This document shows positions 25,607-38,800 of a stretch of DNA of 64,000 nt, one piece after another. The notes under the pieces were generated by a model that was not told where the DNA came from, did no database searches, and was given only the letters and a program-made list of their open reading frames with translations. Position numbers and translations under genes: made by a program. The number at the start of each line of letters is the position of its first letter. Within the stretch, counting starts at the first letter, position 1. This DNA is from Epichloe hybrida (lineage: Eukaryota > Ascomycota > Sordariomycetes > Hypocreales > Clavicipitaceae), in assembly GCA_019022495.1 (NCBI GenBank), contig JAFEKR010000022.1, forward strand, positions 124,001 to 188,000. The letters run 5' to 3'.

Positions 25607-25864
25607 TGTTAGATGCACCAAGGTCCTGCGCAGGTAATAAATCCCGTATAAATTGAAGTCAATGATAGTTCGATAGCTCGCTAGGAAAGAGGGAGAAGAG
25701 AGGGAAAGTCTAGATACTAGAAAAGTAGGCGAAATCCGTATATAGGGCATAAAAGGGGGTGGCGAATTAATACAGCTAATTACATCGCGTGCATCGCGCC
25801 GGACCCACAATTCAGTCCGGTCTTTAGCCATGATTAAACCAATGAAGATCCAAAGGAATTAATA
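25607..25864 (-). repeat. Copia C 3' LTR (258 bp)
   Basis: Differs from 32110-32367 at roughly two dozen positions, all transitions, with no indel. Adjacent target duplication gtaaa on its outer side. An open stretch across it on the minus strand (25589-25831) is not a gene. Confidence 0.95.
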
Positions 25865-25870
25865 CTAGTA

Positions 25871-25886
25871 ATCTCTCTTTTTTCTT
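25871..25886 (-). promoter_or_regulatory. Copia C polypurine tract
   Basis: On the minus strand a GAAGAAAAAAGAGAGA tract lies a few bases inside the 3' LTR. It resembles AAAAGAGAGAAG at the same place in copia B. Presumed plus-strand primer site. Confidence 0.6.
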
Positions 25887-25889
25887 CGT

Positions 25890-28800
25890 GGCTAAAGAGC
25901 TTAAAAACGCAATAAAAATCAGATTAAAGGAAAGTATACACTAGTGGATCCCTTAATAGGAATCCGCTGCTCTAATTAGCTATTACGGCATTGGTTAATT
26001 AGATTAATCCGTTATTCCTTGCCTAAGCTCCTATTTCCTAATATTGTAAGTCTCTTCACCTATCCTTCAACACGAATCGTTAATTCGTTCAAATTAATTA
26101 AAGAGGAAAGTAATAAATTTGGTAATGCTTTTATCATTATATCCGCCAGATTATTATTACCGTTAATCCATCTAACTTCGTAGATCTTATGCCTTTCGTA
26201 TAATTAGCAAAGAGCTATAATATCAATCATTAGTCTCTTCTCCTTTGTGATTCCTAGCTTTATAAGATATTTATATAATAAAAAAGAATTAGTATAGAGA
26301 ATTATAGGAATTCAAGGCATCTTTAATTAATCCGTGATCTAATGTAAAGTTGTGGAAATTATGTAGGTAATATCTACGCCTTAAACCATGCTATATAACT
26401 TAGAGGTAAGCACGCTACAAGTAACTCTCTTACTCTTTATTAAGCTGTATGTGATAATGTTGCCTTTTATAATAAAGGTATTGTCATCTTGCATTATCTC
26501 GTTACCAATTATAATCACGTATCTAATCTATAAGCTTAGATCCTTATTATTAGCAAGCAATCCATCTACGAACATAAAGAGCTTCGCCTCTTTAAGAACT
26601 AAAGGAATGTATTATAGTTTATGCTATTAATTCTTAATCTACTACTTAAGGTATTTATTAAGGCATGTAATATCTTCCGTAGAGGGCTCTTAGTGTTAAT
26701 CTATAATTAAAAGGTTATATAAAGCCTCTAGTTAACATATAGTTACAATATAGCTTCCTCACGCTCGTTGCTTTACGTAATCTTACTTTACTATTAAGGA
26801 TTAAGGATTAACTTCCTTAATCTTCTAACTCTAACCTTTCTAGGTTAAGATTAGCAAATTATTAGTGTTCTAGGTTAAGATACAGCCATTAAAGATAAGG
26901 GGGTTCTTAGCGGTTAATTATTGCTTTTCTTTAGCTATGAAATTAGCCTTCTAGAGCTCTTTCTCTTCTTTTTAGAAGAAGTTATTATTACTTAGGCCTA
27001 ATATATTATTAGTTTGCATTCTAATAATACTAAAGAGATTCTTATTATTCAGGGCTATAATTAACAAGTAAGGATCGTAGGTTAAGGTTGTTATATTAAG
27101 GTTATCCCTATAGTAACGGAAGTACATTACCTACTAGTAGGTTCTAGCCTCTACGATCCTGTAAAGAGGTCTAATTAATTCAATTACAGTCCCTTCTAGA
27201 AAGAGATATGTAATTTGCTTTAGTAATCTCACGATAATTAGCCTTATTAGCACCGTGTGCGATTAAGTGTAGGCTTGTGTAATATTACGAATCTAAAGGT
27301 AAATACCTTTTCTTTTTAATAATAGAGCAATAGCTATAATAAGTCATTAGCTTACTTGTTAAATTATTAGCAATTATGTTAGGATAAATTCCTTTCCTTT
27401 ATTATTATAGCCTTATACAATAAGACAAGATTTCTCATATAGCAAGTCCGTTCCTTTGCCTTTAATCTCTCTAACTATACGAGAATTAAAGATTCTATAA
27501 CCTCCGTGCTTCGCTAGGTTAAACTTAATGAATTTGAACATATTATAAGCTTGTAAAGCGTTAATCTTAGCTTAATTAGACTGCTTAAAGGGTTTTCCTA
27601 GGGTTATAATCCTTCCTTCTTAGTAAAGCTAAAGGGCGAGGTTCTAATCAGCCTCTTCCTTTACTATAAGGAATGCTATGCTTAGTATCCCTCTAGTTAT
27701 AACCTCTTAAATAAAGGCCTCCTCTTAATCTTTGTTTATAAGTACATAAAGCTAAATTAGGCTAACATCCTTCTTAGGGCTATAAGGTTTTCTTTTCCTT
27801 ACTTTTATTCCTTTAGGGCGTAGTAATAAGTCTTTAACTTAATAGCTTTCCCTTAGGGCCTTTTAGGCTTTATAAGCCTCTTTATTAGACTCTCCTATAC
27901 TTATAAATTACACTATAAGGGCCTTTCTTAGTCTCCCTTACTTTCTCTTAGCTAGTGTCTATAGCTCTTTGCTATCTTTTATTAGAGGATCTCTTTTATT
28001 AGTAGTAGTTAGTTATATAGTTACTTCTTCCTTTATATTACTTAGCTATTACTTTAGTAGATTATAGGGCTTTATTTCCTACTACTCTAGCCTCTCTATA
28101 GTACATAGGTCTTTATAATAGGGCTTTACTACTATAAAGCAGAACTTTACTAGGCTATAGGGCATATTAATAGTATAAGTCTCTCTATTAGTGGTAAGTA
28201 GCTTATATAGGCCATGCTAGCTACCTTTCTCTCTCCACACGTATATATTAGCCTGTAAAGGTAACTAATGTATAGGTACTGTGTTAGGGCTATTCTAGGC
28301 TCTAAGGGTATTATAGACCTACTATAAAGCTAGAAGATATTAGACTTTATCTGTTACCTTATGAATTACCTTAGCACATTAAATAATAAAGACGCTTGGC
28401 AGCAACTTATCTATTATCTGTGGGTAGCCTTTGAAGACTAGCACGGTTAGGATAATACTATTTAGGCCTATAGAGTTATTAATAGCCTTAATAGCTATTT
28501 AGAGGTATTGCTCTAGCGCGAGCTCTGTTCTAATTAAGTCTATGATAATATTATAGGCTTAGCGTAGAGGTCTGTGGTATCTCTTAACCTTTCTAATGCT
28601 ATTATAGGCTTTAATTAGCATCTTATTAGTCTTAATTAACATTAATTAAGCATAATACCTAAACTTAGCGGAAGTAAAGTTATTACTAGCATCATGGATA
28701 ATCTAATCTAGAGGTCTGAGATAAGTATTAATCTAATATTCATGGATTATATCCTAGATGTCTTAAGCCTTCTACTTCTTTAGATTAAGGAATTAGGCTA

Positions 28801-31560
28801 CCTAGAATAATATTGCTAAATTAATAATGTAAAGCACTAGTTAGCTATTGATCTGCATGATATTAACGATAATCTTGTAGTTAAATTCGTGGTTATCTTT
28901 AATTATAAACTTAAACTAACCAGGGGCCTTTCTATGTATCTAGTAATAGTAGTAGACTTTAGTTAATTCCTTAATTACCTAGCGTTTAACTTTATAACTA
29001 GCTTAGTGAAGGATTTTTATAAGTTATTAAACAGAAGGGTAACTAAGTTAATAATGTAATTAATAGATATCTCTTTCTAAAAGGTAGAAGGTAACTATTT
29101 CTCTTGCTTCTAGTAACTACTAAGGATAGCCCTACTATTGCATAATAGGTATAGTCTTATTACCTTAGATAAGTATGTTAGTAAGGTTATTAATCTTAAC
29201 TTGTATTTTATTTATATTAGTAATTAAGAAGAGGAAGGGGGTAGCTATATTAAGGATGTAGAATTTAAGCTCTTTAAGTTCCATAGGCATATAAAGAATT
29301 CCTTTTGTAACTACTAATCTAGCGCTAAATATAATAATTTAGGGTTTGTAGGGGGTTACCTTTAATAAAGGTATTAATCTTAACAGAGCCTTTACTTATA
29401 CCTCTCCTATAGTTAATTTCCCTATGGCACTAGTATTAGGCATAATTTCTTTAAAGACCTCTTTAGAATAGCGTTCTTTAGAGATATAGTAAATTAAGCC
29501 TTTATTACACTCTTATAGCTTGTAGAGCTCCTGCCTAAGGAATGTGTGTTAGAAGGCTTGATTGTTTAGGGTTATAAGGATATTAATATTAGTGGCGTTA
29601 TAGTTAGTCTATAATCTAGAGTAGAAGAATTATATAATACTTAGGTATGCTATTAATAGTAGCTTCTTTATATTATTATTATTATCTTTAGCTTCTATAT
29701 AAGCTATAAGATATGCTTTCTAATTCTTACCTAAGCCTTTATTAGGCTTATTATTGTTTTACCCTTTATAGGAGGCAAGGAATACCTAGAATCTCTTCTC
29801 TAAAGGGGGTGTATAATATGTTTTGCTAGCTTACTAATAGTCCTTTTCCTTTTAGTGTTCTTTAGTGGAGTAATTAGAGAACTAGTAGCTACTCTTACTA
29901 TATATAAAGCAGTGCTTAGTACTTAGCCTAGGGCACTATCTATAATAACTTCCTCCGCCACGGGGGGATAATTACTATCTGTACTAATAATTAGTAAACA
30001 TAGCCTCTAGAGAGTCTCCTTATTAGTACTAAAGGTATTAGGAGAGCCTCTTATTTAATTCTGTAATAGTAATTACCTTATGGAGGTCTCTAGTAAGGCT
30101 TTTGAAGCCTATGGAGTGCATGTATTCCACTATCTAATATTTAGGCACACTAGCTATAGTATTTAAGGCTTACTTATAAAGCTTAGTATCTATTATTTTA
30201 GTAGGGTATAGTCCTCTATAGATCTTCTTAAGGGTTAATAATATAATCTTAAGGCACTTAAGCTTACTTTTATTAGGGTTCTTCTTAATTATACTCTTTA
30301 GTGTTATGCTACTTTACTTATAGTAATAGAATTACTAGTTACTTTCTGTTTTAAAGCGCTAATAAATACAAGTAATTATCTCTTTATAGGAATAGTTATT
30401 CCTAAAGAGGTAATTAAGGTAGTATTACTTAGTATTACCTATTAATATAATAAGGAAAGCCTTTTAATAATATGTTTAAGGAAGGTTAATTCTATTACAC
30501 TTGTTTTTAAAGAGTATAATCTTTAGCGTTAAGAAGTTATATAGCTTCCTACTATAGTAGTTACTATCCTTGTATATCTTTATAAGCTCTGAGATTTTCT
30601 TTGTAATCTAATCTTCGGAGGGGAATTACTATAAAGGCATAATTTGTTATGAATGACAGTTCACTAGTTGTTCTTGATAATAATTATCCGGATGGAGCTG
30701 TTAATATAATAGGAATTGTTATAGGGGTTCTTATAAGAGTTTAAGTAATTTCTAGGGTTAGGGAAGGTTAATTTCTAGGGTAGGTTATTAGGGCTATTAA
30801 TATTAAGGTTCTAGGGGTTTGGAAGATTATAGTCTTTCTTATAATCTTTCCTATAACTAAAGGGGCATTAAGGTTTAATAAAGCACTTCCTTAAGCGATG
30901 CTAGGATTGAATATCCTAGGCCTTACCTAATAAGAACGCCGTGATCTCGTAAAGAATTACGTAATTCTCTAATAACATCCTTAGATGCCCTTTTAAAGGT
31001 GTCTTTAAACTAGCCTTTAAAGTCTTCTTAGAATAATTCCTATAGGTTATTATCTCTCCACCCTTAATGCTCACTAAGATTAATAAATCTTATAATCTAG
31101 TTATTAAGCTTAAGCTATGTAGTAGTCTCTAGATCTAGCTTAACAGATTCTTTCTAGTTATGTGAGAATTTGTAAGTAAGCTATTAAAGGTATAGGGGTA
31201 ATTTATGCCTTTAAGGTCTCTTAGGGGTGATAATTAGAGCCTTACTATTACTAGCAGCCCTTCCTCTTATAGAAGGTCTAGATTCCTCTGCTATTTTTAA
31301 CTATAAAAGGAACGTTGCTAATTTGTTATTTTTACTACTAATTAAGCTCCTGTGTTTGCCTATTGCCATTATAAGGTTCTTCTTTCGCATTTCAGGAGTA
31401 TTATTGCTCTAATAAAATTAGAAGATTATAAAAACAGGAAAAACAGAAGAAAAAGCAGCGGAAGTAGCAAAAGTAATGATAAAAACAAATTAATAGAGAT
31501 AAAGAAAGTAATAGAAGTTCTAAAAGTAACTAGGAAATAACAGGAAAAGTAATAAGGGAA
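25890..31560 (-). pseudogene. Copia C Gag-Pol relic
   Basis: From the right come Gag (about 31560-29920), a zinc knuckle (29911-29870), protease region, pre-integrase, integrase (about 29000-28250), RT and RNase H. Recognisable blocks are FKFIIKDNHEFNYKIIV (integrase start, about 28915), INTYLRPLD with IIHDASNNFTS (second catalytic Asp, about 28690) and EVRWINGNNNLADIMIKALP (RNase H end, about 26170-26115). The final 3' untranslated stretch is about 25890-26050. The frame is broken by TAG/TAA codons, and some regions (Gag, 29400-30600) are less damaged. Plus-strand open stretches at 26388-26630 and 31227-31540 are antisense to this relic. Collinear with copia B. Confidence 0.85.
29870..29911 (-). 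other. Copia C zinc knuckle, three ligands mutated
   Basis: Reads C-F-I-Y-S-K-S-S-Y-*-F-S-N-Y. With the copia B order C-X2-C-X4-C-X4-H, the first Cys survives and the other three ligands are Tyr. Confidence 0.8.
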
Positions 31561-32109
31561 TAACAGAAATTACTACTTCCTGTTTTTCGTGAAAAGAAGG
31601 GAAGGAGGTAATCTCTCTCTTACTAACAAGTACGGGGCGAATAGCACTAATAATAAGGGGGGCAAAAAACAAGCCGTAAATACTTGTACAAACAGATTAA
31701 AGGTCTATTGGATGAAGGGAATATTTATAGAGAAGTTATAGATGTGTTAGCTAGCTTAGCTAAGGTTGTTTAACGTTAGGTTCGAAATAAATACCTCGCG
31801 GCAATAGATTCAGTTATTTGGTTAGTTTTCTCGTAATAGACGATAAAATTAACAATTAACAACAATATCCTAGATAGATATAACAAAGTTATATCCCTAA
31901 GCCTAAGGGTTAATAGATTAATTCCTTAGAAGCCTAACAAGCCTATAACTAGGATTCTAGTCTCTTCCTTTAGCACACTTATATAGTTGTGCCTCTTTAC
32001 TATAATAACCGTTACGGTATAATAAGGGGTAGTGGCAGTGGTATCTGTAAAAATATCTCTTCTTATAATACCTAGCTTATCTATGGTTATGAAGTTAACT
32101 ACTAATTAG
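31561..32109 (-). other. Copia C 5' leader
   Basis: Untranslated-looking sequence between the 5' LTR and Gag, relatively rich in unmutated CpA and CpG (for example 31630-31700). It begins, on the minus strand beside the LTR, with CTAATTAGTAGTTAACTTCA, a block shared with copia B and copia D. Confidence 0.6.
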
Positions 32110-32367
32110 TGTTAGATATACTAAGGTCCTACGCAGGTAATAAATCCTGTATAAATTAAAGTTAATAATAGTTTAATAGCTTACTAGGAAAGAGGGAGAA
32201 GAGAGGGAAAGTCTAGATGCTAGAAAAGTAAGCGAAATCCGTATATAGGGCATAAAAGGGGGTGGCAAATTAATGCAGCTAATTGCATCGCGTGCATCGC
32301 GCCGGACCTACAATTCAGTCCGGTCTTTGGCCACGATTGAACCAATGAAGATCCGAAGGAATCAATA
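32110..32367 (-). repeat. Copia C 5' LTR (258 bp)
   Basis: Partner of 25607-25864, same length. Followed by target duplication gtaaa (32368-32372). Confidence 0.95.
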
Positions 32368-32372
32368 GTAAA

Positions 32373-33261
32373 AGAAAATTAAAAAACTGTAAAAAAGCTA
32401 TAATAATAAAGCTATAATATTTTTTAGGATATTAAAATATAAAATAAATTAATTTCTGTTAATTATTTAATATATAAAGAAATAAGCTTTAAAACTAGGT
32501 TTAATTATTAATACTATTCTTAGCTTACTTTCTTAGTTAAATAGTTTTTTTTAAAAGTAAGTCTAAAGTAAGTTTAAAGTGGGTCTAAAGTAAGGTTATT
32601 TAGTTATATCTCTTACTTAGTTATAGCTTTTATAGTTTTTTATAATCTAGTCTTATAAAAAGAAGGGATTTATAAAAGTGGGTCCAAAGTGGGTCCATTT
32701 AATTATACCTCTTACTTAACTTTATAACTTTTATAGTTTTTTATAATATAGTCTTAGAAAAGAAGGGATTTATAAAAGTGGGTCCAAAGTGGGTCTATTT
32801 AATTATACCTCTTACTTAATTTTATAACTTTTATAGTTCTTTATAATATAGTCTTAGAAAAGAAGGGATTTATAAAAGTGGGTCCAAAGTGGGTCTATTT
32901 AATTATATCTCTTACTTAATTTTATTACTTTTATAGTTTTTATAACATAGTCTTAGAAAAGAAGGGATTTATAAAAGTGGATCTAAAAGTGGGTCTATTT
33001 AATTATACTTGTTACTTAGTTATAGCTTTTCTAGTTTTTATAATCTAGTTCTATAAAAGAAAATATTAATAAAAGTGGGTCTAAAGTGGGTCTTGTTAGA
33101 TATATCTTTTATTTATTACTAGCTTTTATACTTTTTTTATAATCTAGTTAAAGAAAAAAGAGATATTAAAGTTTATTATTATTATTATTACTATTATAGC
33201 TAAAGTACTAGTACTAGCTATATAGAAAGCTAACTAAGGTAAATAATATATTTTTACTATT
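32373..33261. other. hAT interior, middle part
   Basis: AT-rich hAT sequence between the two copia insertions. It contains the 100-bp tandem repeats and an ATT trinucleotide run (about 33175-33198). It ends in ctatt (33257-33261), the target duplication of copia B. No coding signal. The part from about 32930 on recurs, inverted, in the hAT copy at 59905. Confidence 0.7.
32550..33090. repeat. About 100-bp tandem repeats with GGGTCCAAAGTGGGTC cores
   Basis: Roughly five units; a phase marker TATAAAAGTGGGTC recurs at 32671, 32771, 32871 and about 32970. Each unit carries one or two GTGGGTCYAAAGTGGGTC-type motifs followed by a TTTAATTATAC-CTTACTTA segment. The same GGGTCTAAAAGTGGG motif forms the inverted repeat of the MITE at 61812. 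Possibly a transposase-binding subterminal repeat; function not shown. Confidence 0.8.
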
Positions 33262-33570
33262 TGTTAGAACCAAGGTGATATTAATCGCGCGTCGCAGCCG
33301 CAATTACCTGGCAGAAGCTCGGGCTGCGCGCGGACCTTACACGTGACCTATAACCTAGCACGTTAATTAGCTAGGAAATATAGGGACACAAACACGCATC
33401 CCCTTTTCCCTTTATATATCATAACTTCTAGCTTTTTACCTCTCTTTTCCTATAACTTAATTAATTATAATAATAGATAACATAGCCTAGAATAAATAAT
33501 CAATAATAATACTATTCTTTAGGCTTATGACTATATTACACATTAAATTCAATACCCTATAAATCTAACA
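33262..33570 (+). repeat. Copia B 5' LTR (309 bp)
   Basis: About 36 differences from the 3' LTR (39761-40069), all transitions, no indel. Inner end CTAACA. Confidence 0.95.
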
Positions 33571-33959
33571 CTAATTAGTAATTACCTTCATAGATAACCA
33601 CGCAGTCTTTAAACACCACAGATTAGCAAGGTTAATTAAAAGAGGTAGCTTATCTAATAATAACTCGCCTTATAAAATAGGAGGGCTATGTTTAATAATA
33701 AGTTATACTAATAGAAAGGTATAATATAGCTCTCTTCTTACTTTAGTATTAATATCTATATCTATATAGACTTTAAAATAATAAAGAAAGGTTTAATACT
33801 AGTAGCTAAGCTATCCCCTTATCTTTCTTTATTATACGTTCTATTATATATTTAAAGTTAACTGCCTTACCTTGTAATCCTTTATATTTAAAATATATTA
33901 TATAATTATAGTTATACCCCTTTCTCTCCTTATATTATAAGATTTACCTCCCTTAATTA
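33571..33959 (+). other. Copia B 5' leader
   Basis: Begins CTAATTAGTAATTACCTTCA, the block shared with copia C and copia D, then untranslated-looking sequence that aligns with copia A near 17999-18110. No gene seen. Confidence 0.6.
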
Positions 33960-34639
33960 ATTAGAATATTAGATATAGCTAGACTATCTAGGACCTCTAG
34001 TTAATTCAGAGTTCCTAGTAAGACTAATAGCTATAATAATACTATAGAAGGCATTAAAACAGGAGATAGTAATAAATACCTTAATAAAGGAAAAACCCCT
34101 ACCTACACTAACCTATACCCTTACATCTCTATAAGGCTTTAATAACATATTATAAAAGAACTACTCTAATAAATAGGAAGTTTTAAATATAAAGAGATAA
34201 GAATACCTAAGGAAATTAGTCTCTATATCCTTATAAAGACTAAATAATATAAGGAGTAAGGGTTATTTAAAAGAACACTATTCTCTAAATTTAGTAATAA
34301 CTTCTATAGATAGTTAAGGGATAAGTTTATAGAAAGGAAAGACCTTTTATAGAACAGACTTTAAGACTATCTTCTTTATAATAGAGTGTATATAACTATT
34401 AGAAAAGGCACTAAGATAGTAAATAACCTTAAAGAAGTAGTAAACTAAGAAGAATTTAGATTTTAGACTCTTAAAGAAATTAAAGAGGCTAGGAAGAAGT
34501 ATATAGGCTTCTAAAAGAACTTATAAAACAAAGAGTTCTTCTATAATTTACTAGACAATAGTAATATTAGAACTAGGTAACCTACCCTATTACCTTATTT
34601 ATTAGTATAATTACTATTAAAAGAATTAATAAGCTAGAC

Positions 34640-34703
34640 TCCCCTAGGAAGACTAAGTTAATCCCCCCTAGGAAGGCCTAGCTAATCTCCCCTAGGAAGG
34701 TTA
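34640..34703 (+). repeat. 24-bp tandem repeat inside copia B Gag
   Basis: Three adjacent copies begin CCCCTAGGAAG. The units stay in frame, giving a small repetitive linker in Gag. Confidence 0.7.
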
Positions 34704-35771
34704 ATTAACCTAGAGTTAAGACTACCTAAGGATACTATTCGCAAGTATCTATAGGTAACTCCCCTGCCTATACCTTTACTAGAGGTAAGTTAGTAATATT
34801 ACCCTAATAACACTACTAATAATACCCCTAAATAGGAGAATTACTAACAGAGGTAACCTATACTATCTAGGGCTAGTAGTGCCCCTGTTAGCATAGCTTA
34901 AAGAGCTATAATTCCTCCTTCCTAATATAAGAAAGAGAAGGATTAGAGGGAATAATAAGCCCTAAGGGTACTACCTATAAAGCTACCCTCTTACTTCCTA
35001 AAGACCCTACTACCCCTTTTATAAATATAAAGGGAAATACCTAGAGGACCCCTATAGACTTAGAGACCCTTGCTAAAGTAAATTATTAACCTATCTAAGG
35101 TATACCCTAAAGAATAACTCTATAGCGCTAATAACTATAATATCCTTAAATCAAAGCTTTAAATATTCTATAGAAAGTGTGAGTTACTTAACATCTAGCC
35201 TAAACAAGCTAGTTATGCTTTTAAGGTTATACTTAAAGGTAAAGCACTATAATACTATATAGACTACCTCTCTAAACCTAGATAACTATAAGATCTCCCT
35301 ATGCTTATTAGCTAGATAAGAAAATAATTTAAAACCGAGGATATATAGCAAAGGTATTTACTAGAGTAAAATAACACTTCCCTACAAGGAATAGCAAATA
35401 ATAACCTAAGCAAGTTAATAATTAAATACTTTAATAAACTTATAGAAAGACTAGCTATCTTATAATAAGTAGTGCCTAAAGTAAGCTAAACTAAAAGGGC
35501 ACTCTAGAATTAACTTATTAGAGCCTGTTATAGTATTCTAGAGTGTAGAGAAGTGATTATAAATCCGCTAGATAGACTATAAGAGTTCTATAAATAGATT
35601 AGAATAACCCTTTATCTTATTAAGGAAGAGAAGAAAAACTATTAATAGTTCCTAACTAAAGCTATAACCCTAGAGTAATTCTAGACTAACTAAAGATATA
35701 ATAGGAATAGAAAAGAGACCTAATACCCCTTGAAACTATAAGGAAAAGAAGGTACTCCTTGTATAAAGAAG

Positions 35772-35813
35772 TGCTATATATGTAGCAAGGAAGGATGCTA
35801 GTTATCTAAGCAC
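35772..35813 (+). other. Copia B zinc knuckle, ligands intact, order C-C-C-H
   Basis: C-Y-I-C-S-K-E-G-C-*-L-S-K-H: C-X2-C-X4-C-X4-H rather than the usual C-X2-C-X4-H-X4-C. The in-frame stop is a TAG, probably from TGG. Confidence 0.85.
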
Positions 35814-38800
35814 CCTAAAGAGGACTATAAGAAGGCATTTTAATGCTTTAAGAACTACTACCTTACGAATCTGACTAATAACTTATATTATTCGTTCCTC
35901 ATATAGTATAAAGGAGACCACAAGTCTCCATCCCTTATTAATAATAAAATCGCTTAGTATATAAAGAGTATTAGATTTAATAACGGCCCTAATAATACAG
36001 ATAGGCTAGTACTTATAAGCTTCTTTACTTATAGAACCTAGATTAATAGCGAAAGAACGGTTTAATTCCTAATAAGGTAAGTAGCTTATTATAGTCTAAG
36101 TAAAGAAGACCCCTTTTAGCAAGAACTTGTAAATAAAGCCCTAGTGATATTTATATTAGAAGATTGCTATTCCTATGTGACATTCTAAGGGATTATGCCT
36201 AATATAGGAGCCGTAAAGTTCTTTACAGTAGGGCACCCTTAATTCCTTGCTTTATAACGTTAGATGCCTATATTATAGCTTAATGAATTAATAAAGTAAA
36301 AGGTATTAGTTAGATTTAGCGCGGGAGACCTAATTATCGCGCTTAGATTAGCTAATGTGCCTACTCCCTTTAGAAACATTCTCTTTTAGGTTATCCCTAC
36401 GAACACTCTATTTCTCTTATCCCTTAATAATATAGACTATCTAAAGATTAACTTTAATATTTCTAAGAACACACTATAACAAGGAAACATTAAAGTGCTT
36501 ATTATACGTAAATAGGGGCACGCCTAGATACTTCTTATATAAAAAGAAGAAGTAGTTACTTAGAGCTACCTTATAGAAGGTAAGCTATAGTAACTACACC
36601 GCTACTTTAGACATCTATTAATCTAATATCTATACAAGGTTCTCTGTAGATTAGGGCATAATATTAATATTAAAGCTATTAGGGAGCTAATAAGAATTTA
36701 CTACTAATACTAAATGCATACAGATAGCCCTAATTACTTTAAGTTTACCCTTAAGGATAAGTGTAGCTTTAATTATAAAGTAATAGTAGATATTTTCTAC
36801 CTAGATAGTAACCGCCCTATACTTCATGCTATAGATATAGCTATAGCGTTTAACGTAGCGAAATTCCTTAATAATATCTCTACGAAAACAACCTAGGAAG
36901 CCCTCCAAATATGCTAGATTAATACTTACCTAGGCCCCCTAGACTTTATTATTATAGACGCTAGAATAAACTTCTATAGTAATAAATTCAGATAATTCAT
37001 AGCTTTAATATTAATTTTAATTAAGGAAGTCCTTATTAAGGTATACTATAGTATAGGGAAGGTTAAAAGGTATTATAGGCTACTCTAAAGAGCCTATAAT
37101 ATAATTAGACGCAAATGCCCTATAACACTAGAACCTATTGCCCTTTAAATAGTAATTAAGGCCCTAAATAACACTATAAGCCCTAATAGTCTTGTCCTAA
37201 CCCTCCTTATCTTTAGAGCCTACTTACGTATAATAAATAAGTCCCTGCTATTACCTAATATTACATAGCGTGTAATTATAGTATAGAAGGCTACTAAAGA
37301 GATTAAGAGACTCCATACCATCTAGAAGGTTAATAAGGCCCTTACTAAACATAATAGCCTAGACATCTTAAAGACCCTTAGCCTACTGCTTAGATTAAAG
37401 GTTAAGGTCTAGTAAGAAGGTAAGGGATAAGCAAGTCTATATAAGCTACTAGTAATTACTAGAGAAAGCTATACACTTAACATGCCTAGAGGCCTAAAGA
37501 CCTTTAGGTTAATATCTATTAAGCCCTACTATAATAATCCTAGTATAAAGAAGATAGTAAAGCCTAGTAAAGAGAAAGGAGAAAAAGGGTAAGAGGCTTG
37601 TAATAAGAATATAGTGCTACTAATACTACTAAAGCGAGAACACAAAAGGCTATAGAAGAACCCTCCTATAATACCTTAAGGTACTAATACCTTCCTATTA
37701 GCAAAAGAATATAGTAACCTAGCTCTTATAATTAAGCTACGTAAGGAAGGAATTATTAAGACCCCTAGCAAACCTTTTAAGCTATTAATAAAAGCGGAAA
37801 TTAATGCTTTGATTAAGCAAGGTGTGTTTAAATTCATTATGTTTAATAAGGAAGAATATAGTAGAATTTAAATCTTTAATTCCTAGATTATTAATAAGAT
37901 TAAGGGTAAGATAATAGAACCCTACGAAAAGTCATGCCTTATAATCTAAGGGTGTAAGGATAAAGGGAAATAGGCTATTCTCACACAGGCCCTAACGATT
38001 TAACGCGCAAGCTAACGTCTTATCCTTATAATAGCCCTATTAGTAAGATTAAGGAAATTCCTTATCTAGCTAAGAGATATCTATTAGGCTTATATATAGG
38101 CCTATATATTACTAGAGCGGCTAATCCTAGCGCGCTTGCTAATTTAGATATAGTATCTCTACCCGCCTAGTATAATCTTAAGGGTTATAAAACCCCTTTA
38201 TAGGCTTGCAAAGGTAGGAACACACTAGTAGGTTACGTATTATAAGCATTATAGAGAGAACCTCTAGATAGAAACCTCTATATATAATTCTTACTTACTT
38301 ATAACTATAAAGGAAAGCCCTAACTTTACTTACATTAGAATACAGACTAATAATATAATTAGCCTCTTAGATAAGAAGTTCTCTAAGAAGGAAGAGACCT
38401 AGCTTACTATAGTAAGCTTTAATATAAAGCTAAAGCAATTCCTAACTTAGGACTGCCCTCTTACATTTAATAGTAGCATTATCTCGCTAGAGAATAATAC
38501 TATTAAGATCTAGTAAAAAGGGTAGAGTAATAAGTTAGAGTTAGTTCTAATAACTAACTTAAAGCATAAATATATTAAGCAAAGGGCCTAAGGCGCTTAT
38601 ATTACCTTAATTTACTAACTAGAGGCTTGCTTTAACCTATCCGTTACTATATAACACTAGGAGCTAACCCTAGAGGACATGAAAGCCCTTAATTACTACC
38701 TAAAGTAGCAGATAAATTACCTAGAGAGAGGTCTAATATTTATCCTAATTAACCTTAAGAAAGCAAAGCTCTTTACCTTTGTAAATAAATCCTTTACTAA

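Larger units (their letters stand above)
25607..32367 (-). mobile_element. Copia C: complete Ty1/copia element, minus strand
   Basis: The element is 6761 bp with 258-bp LTRs (25607-25864 and 32110-32367) and target duplication gtaaa at 25602-25606 and 32368-32372. LTR ends are TGTTAGA...CAAYA, the terminal CA changed to TA by RIP. Gag, protease, integrase, RT and RNase H are all present in order on the minus strand. It is a different family from copia B: the LTRs are unrelated in sequence, while the polyproteins are clearly related. Inserted in the hAT element. Confidence 0.93.

Noticed and set aside
25589..25831. Minus-strand gene
   Set aside because: Lies across the copia C LTR; the open frame is incidental.
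26388..26630. Plus-strand gene
   Set aside because: Antisense to the copia C RT/RNase H region.
31227..31540. Two overlapping plus-strand small genes
   Set aside because: Antisense to the start of copia C Gag; low-complexity translations.
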